13,437 nucleotides of DNA from Spirochaetia bacterium (GTDB taxonomy: Bacteria; Spirochaetota; Spirochaetia; Treponematales; Rectinemataceae). Every line of letters begins with the position of its first letter. Positions within the stretch are counted from its first letter, which is position 1. The stretch spans positions 1 through 13,437 of the forward strand of contig JAJTBL010000019.1 in the NCBI GenBank assembly GCA_021286925.1. Direction: 5' to 3'. Under the pieces are notes generated by a model. It did not search any database, was not told the origin of the DNA, and saw nothing but the letters and a program-made list of their open reading frames with translations. Both the position numbers and the translations under genes were made by a program. This document shows positions 7,423 to 13,437 of this stretch, piece after piece.

Positions 7423-7827
7423 ATGCAAACATGGCTGCTTGTTTTTCTGGGAGGCGGCCTGGGCGCGCTCTCCCGTTTTGCCCTTTCGCGGGCTGTATCC
7501 GCCCGATTTCTAACGTCGCTCCCGCTTGGAACGCTCTTTGTCAATGTGACAGGGTCATTTCTCATGGGCTTTTTCTTCCGGTTTATCGACTTGGCGATGC
7601 TGCCCTCATCGTACCGCGCATTGATAACCGTCGGATTCATCGGCGCGTACACGACCTTTTCGACCTACGCCCTCGAGACTTTCCAGCTCTTTCAGCGCGG
7701 CGAGTACGCTCCGGCTTTCTGGAATTTTCTGTTGAATAATGTTCTCACCATCACGGCTGTTTTTTTGGGAATGCTTGCCGCGACATATCTATTCGGCGTT
7801 TTGAAAGGAGGTTCTCATGCACTTTGA
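7423..7827 (+). CDS. crcB: Fluoride ion channel CrcB/Fluc
   Basis: This 134-residue inner-membrane protein exports fluoride as a dual-topology dimer. It has four hydrophobic segments (about 3-24, 33-55, 64-86 and 100-126) and the family signatures GGLGALSRF (11-19), GTLFVNVTGSF with N41 in the pore (36-46), and FIGAYTTFSTY (72-82) with the TTFST break that coordinates the central sodium. Length and motifs are normal, so it should be functional. GGCAGG (7411-7416) serves as the ribosome-binding site. It heads the operon: its last 11 bases overlap the DUF190 gene, a frequent partner of crcB. Its presence before cobalamin genes is unusual. Transcription probably starts at the promoter at 7360-7389; no fluoride riboswitch is visible. 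Confidence 0.95.
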   Translation: MQTWLLVFLGGGLGALSRFALSRAVSARFLTSLPLGTLFVNVTGSFLMGFFFRFIDLAMLPSSYRALITVGFIGAYTTFSTYALETFQLFQRGEYAPAFWNFLLNNVLTITAVFLGMLAATYLFGVLKGGSHAL

Positions 7828-8161
7828 AGAAGAAGATGTCCTGCTGCGCATTTATATCGGAGAAAGCGACCACTACAAAGGCAAGCCGGTCTATGAGCAA
7901 ATCGTAAAAAAGGCGCGGGAACTCAAACTCTCAGGGGCGACCGTTGTCAGAGGCGAAATGGGGTTCGGCGCGCACAGCCACCTGCGCTCAGCCAACATTT
8001 TGGCGCTTTCCACCGACCTTCCGGTTGTCATTGAAATTGTCGATAACGAAGAAAATATCGAGCGCCTTTTGCCCTATCTCGATGAATTCATGGTCGAAGG
8101 TCTTGTCACCAAAGAATCCATTCATGTCTACCGCTACCAGGCGAAGGAGAAAAAAGCATGA
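7817..8161 (+). CDS. DUF190 family PII-like protein
   Basis: This 114-residue protein fits the DUF190 family over its whole length: LLRIYIGESDHYKGKPVYEQIV (9-30), the diagnostic GATVVRGEMGFG (40-51), and DLPVVIEIVD (67-76) followed by a lysine-rich tail. Members have a PII-like ferredoxin fold and form oligomers. Their function is not known, though a signalling or metabolite-binding role for the fluoride channel next door is often assumed. A near-perfect AAAGGAGG (7804-7811) lies inside the end of crcB, five bases before the ATG. The gene overlaps crcB by 11 bases and its stop overlaps the next start as ATGA, which suggests translational coupling. Confidence 0.93.
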   Translation: MHFEEEDVLLRIYIGESDHYKGKPVYEQIVKKARELKLSGATVVRGEMGFGAHSHLRSANILALSTDLPVVIEIVDNEENIERLLPYLDEFMVEGLVTKESIHVYRYQAKEKKA

Positions 8162-8688
8162 AGCGCCAGGACATCCCTCTCGCCGATTTCAGATTTGATC
8201 CGGCGTATATCCGGGACAGCTGGCTTCTGCTGTGTTCAGGCGATACTCGCTCGTATAACGCGATGACGATTTCATGGGGAAGCTACGGGCAGATCTGGAA
8301 TAAAATGTTTTTCCAGGTTGTCGTTCGCCCAACGCGATTCACCTTCAATTTTATGGAAAAATACGATACTTTCACGTTATGCGGCTTTGAGAGCCGATTT
8401 AAAAATTCACTTGCTTTATTGGGATCGAAATCAGGCCGCGACGGCAACAAAATCGCTGAATCTGGGTTGACACCGCTTGCATCCCCGCACATTGCCGCCC
8501 CCGGTTTTGACGAAGCCGAACTTATTATCGAGTGCAGGAAAATGTACTGGCAGGATATCGACAATTCGCATTTTCTCGATCCTTCCATTGAAAAAAATTA
8601 TCCCCAAAGGGATTACCACCGAGCCTACTTCGGCGAAATCGTCGGCATATCCGGCACTGAAAAATTTTCTGTGAGCATGCATCGATGA
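8158..8688 (+). CDS. Flavin reductase-like (flavoredoxin-type) protein
   Basis: This 176-residue protein has the FMN-binding split barrel of the flavin reductase-like family. Visible marks are NAMTISWGSYGQIWNKM (34-50), VVVRPTRFTFNFMEKYDTFTL (54-74), SGRDGNKI (92-99), FDEAELIIECRKMYWQDI (117-134) and the terminal DYHRAYFGEIVGI (152-164). Relatives bind FMN and act as flavoredoxins or NAD(P)H:flavin reductases. It starts within the ATGA junction with DUF190 and ends in an ATGA junction with cobU, so it is translationally linked to cobalamin genes. A role in reducing corrinoid cobalt from Co(II) to Co(I) before adenosylation is an attractive inference but untested; a general redox role is equally open. 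No transmembrane or signal segment is present. Confidence 0.85.
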   Translation: MKRQDIPLADFRFDPAYIRDSWLLLCSGDTRSYNAMTISWGSYGQIWNKMFFQVVVRPTRFTFNFMEKYDTFTLCGFESRFKNSLALLGSKSGRDGNKIAESGLTPLASPHIAAPGFDEAELIIECRKMYWQDIDNSHFLDPSIEKNYPQRDYHRAYFGEIVGISGTEKFSVSMHR

Positions 8689-9203
8689 GGACTTTGATTA
8701 CCGGCGGCGTCAAGTCGGGCAAATCAGCCTATGCCCTTCTCTGCGCAGAGCGCTTCGATCAGCCCCGCTATTTTCTGGCCACCGCGGAAGCCTTCGATGA
8801 TGAAATGAAAATCAAGATTGCGCGGCACCAGGAAGAGCGGCAGGGAAAATTTATCACTATCGAAGAACCGCTCGCCATTCATGCCGCAGTGCGCGAAAAT
8901 ATTATCCTCGACTGTATCCCGCTCTGGCTCAACAACATGCTGTACTACGGCCGCGAAGCTGACATCGAGGCGGAACTTGAACGATTTTTACAGCGCCTGC
9001 CGCGCAATATTGTGATCGTAACCAATGAAATCGGACTCGGCTTTATTCCAGCCGACGCGCTTTCGCGCCGCTATGGCGAGCTCCTTGGCCGTATCAACAT
9101 TCGGCTTGCATCAGCCTGTGACGACGTTATTCTCATGGTTTCAGGCCTGCCTGTGCAGGTCAAATCGCTCAAGCGTGCTTCCGGACATGGCACTGAATCA
9201 TGA
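8685..9203 (+). CDS. cobU: Adenosylcobinamide kinase / adenosylcobinamide-phosphate guanylyltransferase
   Basis: CobU phosphorylates adenosylcobinamide and transfers GMP to the phosphate, giving AdoCbi-GDP, the activated corrinoid for CobS. The 172-residue protein has the P-loop GGVKSGKS (7-14), the segment LATAEAFDDEMKIKIARHQEE with H48, the likely guanylylated histidine, the Walker-B-like LDCIPLWLNNML (75-86), and the typical IVTNEIGLGFIPADALSRRYGELLGRIN (111-138) and VSGLPVQVK (152-160). Length is usual. The gene overlaps both neighbours by four bases (ATGA), placing it directly before the probable CbiR, whose product would be its substrate. Confidence 0.94.
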   Translation: MRTLITGGVKSGKSAYALLCAERFDQPRYFLATAEAFDDEMKIKIARHQEERQGKFITIEEPLAIHAAVRENIILDCIPLWLNNMLYYGREADIEAELERFLQRLPRNIVIVTNEIGLGFIPADALSRRYGELLGRINIRLASACDDVILMVSGLPVQVKSLKRASGHGTES

Positions 9204-9880
9204 AAATTATTGCGCCTTCATATCAGATTCCGGGCACATGGCTGGAAAATGCCCAGGCGCTCATGCCGGAAAAATGGCTTAAAGGGCTTGAACTGCTCTT
9301 TTTCAGCTATGACGAGGAGGCACGCAAAATCCTCGAAGTTGAATCCGATTGTCTGGCCGAGCTTTCATCCCGCTATGCTTTCAGCCTTCATCTGCCCGAC
9401 CCGATGACGCCCGAAACACAAGAGCTGGTTGCACGAACCCAGGAATTTGTCGAGCTCTATGTATTCCATCCCGAGCCTGGCCATGAAGGCTGGGAGACCG
9501 GCATGCGGAACATCATGGACCGCTTTGGCGCGGAAAAATTCGCCATGGAATACACGGGCAGGCAAAAGTTTGAAGCCGGCTTGCGGGCGCTTTCCGGAAC
9601 CGGCGTTCGGCTCTGCGCCGATACGGGCGTCCTTCTGCGCGAAGAGCGCGACCCTGCAGCTTGGATTGCCGACCGCGCATCAGCGATTGCGGAAATTCAT
9701 CTCCATGGATTTCAAAACGGCAAAGATCATCAAGCGCTTTCAGATACCGACACCTGGCTTGGGGCATTGATTCCGTACTTCAGCCATGCTATCAGAATCA
9801 ATCTGGAGACATTCTCGCTCGACGCAACCCGCGCGTCATATGCCACACTGCAAAGGGTTCTGCATGAACAGGAACATTAA
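9200..9880 (+). CDS. cbiR: Probable cobamide-remodelling hydrolase CbiR (AP endonuclease 2 / xylose isomerase-like TIM barrel)
   Basis: This 226-residue protein lacks strong textbook motifs, but its potential metal ligands fall at successive strand ends, as in the AP endonuclease 2 superfamily: H64 (SLHLP), H90 (YVFHPEP), E117 (AMEYTG), D141 (LCADTG), H167/H169 (EIHLHGF), D176 and H177 (GKDHQAL) and E203 (INLETF). CbiR, first shown in Akkermansia muciniphila, belongs to this superfamily and hydrolyses the phosphoribosyl bond in the nucleotide loop of cobamides so that the lower ligand can be replaced; homologues often lie among cobalamin genes. Here it sits between cobU (4-base overlap) and cobS (17-base overlap), exactly where an enzyme supplying cobinamide phosphate would be useful. 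No signal peptide is seen. The fold is fairly confident; the CbiR assignment rests on ligand pattern and context. A sugar-phosphate isomerase-like protein is the main alternative. Confidence 0.65.
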   Translation: MKIIAPSYQIPGTWLENAQALMPEKWLKGLELLFFSYDEEARKILEVESDCLAELSSRYAFSLHLPDPMTPETQELVARTQEFVELYVFHPEPGHEGWETGMRNIMDRFGAEKFAMEYTGRQKFEAGLRALSGTGVRLCADTGVLLREERDPAAWIADRASAIAEIHLHGFQNGKDHQALSDTDTWLGALIPYFSHAIRINLETFSLDATRASYATLQRVLHEQEH

Positions 9881-10694
9881 AAATAAAGGCTTGAGCCGGT
9901 TTCTCAGCGTTTTCACGCTCATTTCCCGCATTCCCGTCAAAGCTGAATTTACGATCGATTTCAGCCGCGCGGATTTCTGGATTCCCGCCATTTCCATTTT
10001 TGTTTCCATGGCCGCGGCGGCGGGTTTTTATCTGGGCATGTTTTTCACTGGCTCAGCCTTTGTTGCCGCAGGTTGTGCGATACTGTCCCAATACTGGTTT
10101 TTCAATCTTTTTCATCTGGACGGCCTGCTTGACAGCGCCGATGCCCTGCTCCCCGCGGCGTCAAAAGAACGGCGGCTCGAAATTCTGAAAGATCCCCGCG
10201 TTGGAACCTATGGATTTTTCGCCGGGTTTATGGCGCTCGGCCTGCGCTTCGCGCTGTTGGCAAGCGGGATGTCCGAAGGCAGAAGTTATTTCCATTTTGT
10301 TTTTCCTGCCCTCCTCACTGCCCCGATTGCCGGACGCCTCAGCGCTGCACTCCTTGCCCGATTTTTCAAACCAGCCTCGGACCGTGGCCTTGGCGCCCTG
10401 ATGCGCGATTTTTCCCTGCCGCGGATCGCGGCCGGCACCGCGGCAGCGCTTGTGCCGCTTGCGATTTTCAGCCTGGGTTCCGGCGCAGGCGCTGACTCTG
10501 GTTCGGGAGGCTGGCTTCTTTTTGTCACCGCCTCGGTCATCCTTATCCTGAGCGTGCTTGCTGTCGCTCTGCTTGTCGGCAAAAAATACACAAAAGAGAT
10601 CGGCGGCTTTACCGGCGACAGCCTCGGCTGTGCCATCGAACTGGGCGAACTGCTTTTTCTGTTCCTGTTCTTTGCCGCGCGCACCTGGAGCTGA
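9864..10694 (+). CDS. cobS: Adenosylcobinamide-GDP ribazoletransferase (cobalamin synthase)
   Basis: CobS is an integral membrane enzyme that joins AdoCbi-GDP with alpha-ribazole or its phosphate to close the lower loop. From the ATG at 9864 the protein has 276 residues. It shows the metal-binding HLDGLLDSADAL (84-95), DPRVGTYG (110-117) and GGFTGDSLGC (247-256), plus several hydrophobic helices (about 41-62, 66-83, 115-134, 142-160, 190-205, 217-239, 259-273). The frame is open further upstream, but those residues overlap cbiR and do not match the family; AAAGGG before 9864 is the ribosome-binding site. The start lies 17 bases before the end of cbiR, implying coupling. Confidence 0.93.
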   Translation: MNRNIKNKGLSRFLSVFTLISRIPVKAEFTIDFSRADFWIPAISIFVSMAAAAGFYLGMFFTGSAFVAAGCAILSQYWFFNLFHLDGLLDSADALLPAASKERRLEILKDPRVGTYGFFAGFMALGLRFALLASGMSEGRSYFHFVFPALLTAPIAGRLSAALLARFFKPASDRGLGALMRDFSLPRIAAGTAAALVPLAIFSLGSGAGADSGSGGWLLFVTASVILILSVLAVALLVGKKYTKEIGGFTGDSLGCAIELGELLFLFLFFAARTWS

Positions 10695-10700
10695 AGCAAC

Positions 10701-11849
10701 ATGGGAACCATCAGCCATCGCCATCATGGCGGCAACCTGACCGAGCTGGCGGCGCTGACCGGCCTGCCCGCTGAAAAAATTCTGGACTTCAGCGCGAACA
10801 TCAATCCCTTCGGCCCGCCTCCCTGGCTTGCCGAAGCTCTTGAAGAAGGAAGCCGCGCCATTACACAGTACCCCGACCCCGACGCTACCCGGGCACGGCA
10901 AGCCGCCGCCGAGCGCTTTCAAACCCGCATGGAATCCTTTGTTTTTGCCGACGGCGCCGACAGCCTCTTGTTTGCCTTGCCCCGCGCGTTAGGCGTAAAA
11001 GCCTGCCTGACCATGCTCCCGACCTATTCAGGATACAAGCGGGGCGTCCTGCGTGCTGGTGTTTCCGAACTTGTGCTGAACCTCGATCCCGGTGAAAACT
11101 TCAGCCTCGCTTCCAAAAAGACGCTCTTCGCCGTCATCCAGGCGCTCAAGGATATGACAGATCGAAATCAGCGCTGTGCCGTTTTTATCGGCGCTCCGAA
11201 CAATCCCGCCGGCGGCATCATGCCGCGCGAATCGATACTCAGCCTTGCAAGCTCCTTTGCTCAGCATTATTTCATTATCGATGAATCATTTATCGAATTT
11301 CTCCCGAATCCTGAAGCCCTGACGTTGATTGGCCGGCGCTCGCCCAACATTATCACCGTCCGCTCGATGACCAAAACCTTTGCTGTTCCCGGCGCCCGGC
11401 TTGGCTTCATGCACGCCGATCCGAAAATCTGTGCGGCAGTCCGAGCCGAGCTCCCCGCCTGGCCAGTTTCCAGCTTTGCCGAAGCCATTGCGGTGCGCGC
11501 TCTGCGGGACACCGGTTTCCTGCCAGCGGCCCGAGAGCTTTTGCGGACTGAAGCTGACTGGTTTATTTCGCAGCTCGCTGAATCAGGCGCATTTCGAATT
11601 TTTCATGGAGACTCGGCTGGCAATTCTGCCTCGCGGAACGGCGCAAATTTCCTTTTGCTCGATTTTTTTCAGGACGAATTCGGGCTGAAAGTCTCATCCA
11701 GCCTGTTTGACCGCGGCATCGCGGTACGGCAATTCAGCACCGAAGAAGGGCTTTCAAAACGCTATATGCGTATCGCCATTAAAAATCGAATTGACAACAG
11801 CCGCTTTCTTGACGCGTTAGCCGCTGTCATGCAGGAAAATCAGCCATGA
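10701..11849 (+). CDS. cobD: L-threonine-O-3-phosphate decarboxylase, PLP-dependent
   Basis: This 382-residue fold-type I aminotransferase-like enzyme makes (R)-1-amino-2-propanol phosphate, the linker between corrin ring and nucleotide loop. The N-terminus HHGGN (8-12) and LDFSANINPFGPP (28-40) is the CobD signature that separates it from HisC. PLP residues are visible: the asparagine in GAPNNPAGG (164-172), D194 in IIDESFIEF, the Schiff-base lysine K225 in RSMTKTF, and R233 in PGARLG. It is slightly longer than E. coli CobD (364), with extra residues near 130-155 and 300-320. The ribosome-binding site is weak (GAAG), so translation may depend on readthrough from cobS six bases upstream. It ends in an ATGA overlap with cbiB, its functional partner. 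Confidence 0.9.
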   Translation: MGTISHRHHGGNLTELAALTGLPAEKILDFSANINPFGPPPWLAEALEEGSRAITQYPDPDATRARQAAAERFQTRMESFVFADGADSLLFALPRALGVKACLTMLPTYSGYKRGVLRAGVSELVLNLDPGENFSLASKKTLFAVIQALKDMTDRNQRCAVFIGAPNNPAGGIMPRESILSLASSFAQHYFIIDESFIEFLPNPEALTLIGRRSPNIITVRSMTKTFAVPGARLGFMHADPKICAAVRAELPAWPVSSFAEAIAVRALRDTGFLPAARELLRTEADWFISQLAESGAFRIFHGDSAGNSASRNGANFLLLDFFQDEFGLKVSSSLFDRGIAVRQFSTEEGLSKRYMRIAIKNRIDNSRFLDALAAVMQENQP

Positions 11850-12928
11850 AGAACTTCATCGCCGCCTCTGCCGTTCCGGCTGTCATCCTTGCCTTTTTGC
11901 TCGACTGTCTGCTCGGCGATCCAGTTTATCGACTGCATCCGGTCCGAATCATGGGCCGTGCGGCCAGCTTGCTCGAAAAAAGATTGTATCCAGCGCAAAA
12001 GCCAGCCGCTCCATCCAGGCTCTTTGCCGCAGGCACGCTTGGATGGTTCCTGATTGTCGGAGGCGCTGGAAGCGCTGGATTTTTCATCCCATTCGGCATG
12101 AAATTGCTTGCCGAGAAAATCATCCAATTCATGCCGGCAAGCACTCTGGCACAAGGTTGGGAACACCTGCCGTCCATACTATTTCTTTTCGCGCAGGCCT
12201 TGCTCATCTACACTACCATTGCGCCCCGCGACATGGCTGGCCACGCGCTGAAGGTCAAGCACGCCCTTGAACAGCCCCATGCTTCCGCGGCAAAACAGCT
12301 GGAGGACGGCCGCCGGGCTGTTGCGATGATCGTTGGCAGAGATGTGGAACGCCTCGACCGTGAAGGAGTTATCAGGGCTGCCATCGAAAGCGTCGCCGAA
12401 AGCACTATCGATGGCGTCATCGCGCCGCTTTTCTGGGCCTTTATCGCAGGGTCAGCCGGAGCGCTCGCCTATCGCGCCGTCAACACCCTCGATTCGATGT
12501 GGGGCCACACCAGCGGCCGCTATTTCTGGTTCGGGAAAACTGCCGCCCGCCCTGACGCTCTCGCTAACTATCTGCCCGCCCGGCTCGGCTTTATCGCCGG
12601 AGCCATCGCGATATGCTTCCTCCGCCTCTTTTCACCTGCCTTCCACCCCCTGCGAGCAATAAAAATCGGCCTTCGCGACCACGCGAAACACGCCAGCCCC
12701 AATTCCGCCTGGATGGAAGCCCTCACCGCGGGCGCTCTTTCCCTGGCTCTCGCCGGCCCCGCCTGGTACAGCGGCGAATTCCTCCCCAAAGAATGGATTG
12801 GAGAGCCGCATGAAGAGTGCCGCCCGCCCAAAACCGCCGATATACAATCTTCGATACAGATACTCTACGGCGCCGCCCTGGTGTTTATCGCGGGCGCTCT
12901 GCTCTATAGCCTTTCCCGCTGGTTTTAA
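11846..12928 (+). CDS. cbiB: Adenosylcobinamide-phosphate synthase CbiB
   Basis: CbiB attaches aminopropanol (phosphate) to adenosylcobyric acid in the inner membrane, using the product of CobD. The 360-residue protein keeps the family marks: LLDCLLGDPVYRLHPVRIMG (18-37), MIVGRDVERLDREGVIRAAIESVAESTIDGVIAPLFWA (161-198), AYRAVNTLDSMWGH (208-221) and DHAKHASPNSAWMEALTAGAL (278-298). Hydrophobic helices lie near 6-24, 64-84, 108-126, 189-209, 246-262, 294-308 and 337-355. It begins in the ATGA overlap with cobD. It is the last gene of the operon; no clear stem-loop follows, only a T-rich tract near 12945-12955, so the 3' end is uncertain. Confidence 0.93.
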   Translation: MKNFIAASAVPAVILAFLLDCLLGDPVYRLHPVRIMGRAASLLEKRLYPAQKPAAPSRLFAAGTLGWFLIVGGAGSAGFFIPFGMKLLAEKIIQFMPASTLAQGWEHLPSILFLFAQALLIYTTIAPRDMAGHALKVKHALEQPHASAAKQLEDGRRAVAMIVGRDVERLDREGVIRAAIESVAESTIDGVIAPLFWAFIAGSAGALAYRAVNTLDSMWGHTSGRYFWFGKTAARPDALANYLPARLGFIAGAIAICFLRLFSPAFHPLRAIKIGLRDHAKHASPNSAWMEALTAGALSLALAGPAWYSGEFLPKEWIGEPHEECRPPKTADIQSSIQILYGAALVFIAGALLYSLSRWF

Positions 12929-12959
12929 TATTGGCCCCGCTCTTCTTTTTATTTTGTGA

Positions 12960-12987
12960 TTGACAATTGAGTTGAGCGGTCTAAAAT
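12960..12987 (+). promoter_or_regulatory. Strong sigma-70-like promoter for the lipoprotein gene
   Basis: A perfect TTGACA (12960-12965) is followed after 16 bases by TAAAAT (12982-12987), one mismatch from consensus. Transcription would start near 12994, leaving a leader of about 220 bases before the ATG at 13216. This is the best promoter match in the window. Confidence 0.65.
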
Positions 12988-12993
12988 GATGTA

Positions 12994-13215
12994 ATGAAAA
13001 GAAAAAACAAGGAGGCGCAAAGAGGGAACACGAAACGCAAATATTGAAAATCGTCATTTTTATGTCGGGAAACACAATCCAAGCTTGAAATAAATCAAGC
13101 TGAATTATGCTTCATAACAAAAAAATCTCAGATCCGGAACAACAACGCAGAATAATCAGGAATGTCTCCCACAGCACTACCCCACTTGGTCGGAATTCTG
13201 AAAAAAGGAGGAATA
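12994..13215 (+). other. Long 5' leader of the lipoprotein gene with two hairpins
   Basis: Between the promoter and the lipoprotein start there is no convincing gene. The leader holds two adjacent perfect hairpins: AGCTTGA/TCAAGCT (13082-13101, 6-base loop) and TTATG/CATAA (13105-13117, 3-base loop), the second followed by a run of seven A. A GGAGG at 13011-13015 has no ATG behind it. No known riboswitch was recognised. The open frame that begins at 13107 overlaps the lipoprotein start out of frame and does not look like a protein. Confidence 0.35.
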
Positions 13216-13437
13216 ATGAAAAAGAATTTTTGGTCCTTCACCCTTTTAGCGGTGAGCATCTTGGTGCTGGCCGGCTGTCCCCAGCCAGTCACTCCAAAAT
13301 CATCGATCGCGACATTGTCAAATCTTTCAGTGACAGCGTACGCTCTCGATAAAACCTTTTCAAGCGATGTGACAACCTATACAGTTGTCGTTGATAAAAA
13401 TGCCAAAACAGTCAATGTGAATGCAACACTGACAGAC
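13216..13437 (+). CDS. Lipoprotein with cadherin-like beta-sandwich repeat, 3' partial
   Basis: The first 74 residues are visible before the window ends. They begin with a lipoprotein signal (basic MKKN, hydrophobic stretch to residue 18, lipobox L-A-G-C with C21 as the lipidated residue). After a short linker with prolines, residues 32-74 resemble the cadherin-like beta-sandwich domain: ATLSNLSVTAYALDKTFSS then TTYTVVVDKNAKTVNVNATLTD. Such repeats occur in many surface or periplasmic proteins of spirochaetes, firmicutes and others, often in tandem with other surface domains. AAGGAGG (13205-13211) lies four bases before the ATG. The remainder of the protein and its role are outside the window. 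Confidence 0.85.
   Translation, partial: MKKNFWSFTLLAVSILVLAGCPQPVTPKSSIATLSNLSVTAYALDKTFSSDVTTYTVVVDKNAKTVNVNATLTD

Noticed and set aside
13107..13352. 81-codon open frame overlapping the lipoprotein start
   Set aside because: It is out of frame with a clear lipoprotein signal and ribosome-binding site, and starts within a hairpin.
1..13437. Mobile elements, CRISPR arrays or integrase-type attachment sites
   Set aside because: No transposase, integrase, spaced palindromic array or terminal repeat pair was found in the window.

Overview
The window reads as a gram-negative-type bacterial chromosome segment of moderate to fairly high GC, densely packed with genes. The partial lipoprotein at the right edge (lipobox plus a cadherin-like beta-sandwich repeat) and the overall gene set would fit a spirochaete or a similar anaerobe. 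That placement is a weak inference; no ribosomal RNA or marker gene is present to fix the taxon.

Layout. Left edge (1-148, minus): the 5' end of a secreted protein gene. A 517-base region without a convincing gene (149-665) follows. It holds a pair of imperfect direct repeats and nested inverted repeats beside the start of that gene, a strong bidirectional intrinsic terminator, and a GC-rich structured stretch that may be a minus-strand small RNA. Next come a soluble PAS-PAS-GAF histidine kinase (plus), a tandem-ACT protein (minus, tail-to-tail with the kinase), and a NagD-like HAD phosphatase (plus). An apparent two-gene sugar unit lies on the minus strand: a GH13 alpha-amylase-family glycosidase, interrupted by a one-base frameshift in the conserved GQE motif, and a ribulokinase (AraB). 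The 3' ends of ribulokinase and HAD phosphatase overlap antisense by 72 bases.

The right half is an eight-gene plus-strand operon from 7423 to 12928, with junctions that overlap or are separated by only a few bases. The order is crcB/fluC (fluoride channel), a DUF190 PII-like protein, a flavoredoxin-like flavin reductase, cobU, a TIM-barrel metal-dependent hydrolase most likely CbiR (cobamide-remodelling enzyme of the AP endonuclease 2 superfamily), cobS, cobD (threonine-phosphate decarboxylase) and cbiB. The cobalamin genes form the late part of the pathway: aminopropanol arm synthesis (CobD) and attachment (CbiB), activation of cobinamide phosphate (CobU) and lower-loop joining (CobS). CbiR would cut the nucleotide loop of imported cobamides and feed CobU directly. 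CobT, CobC and the adenosyltransferase are not in the window, and no cobalamin or fluoride riboswitch is recognisable before the operon.

The most interesting point is the coupling of a probable CbiR-type remodelling enzyme, with cobU immediately before it and cobS immediately after it, to a fluoride channel, a PII-like protein and a flavin reductase in one translationally coupled operon.
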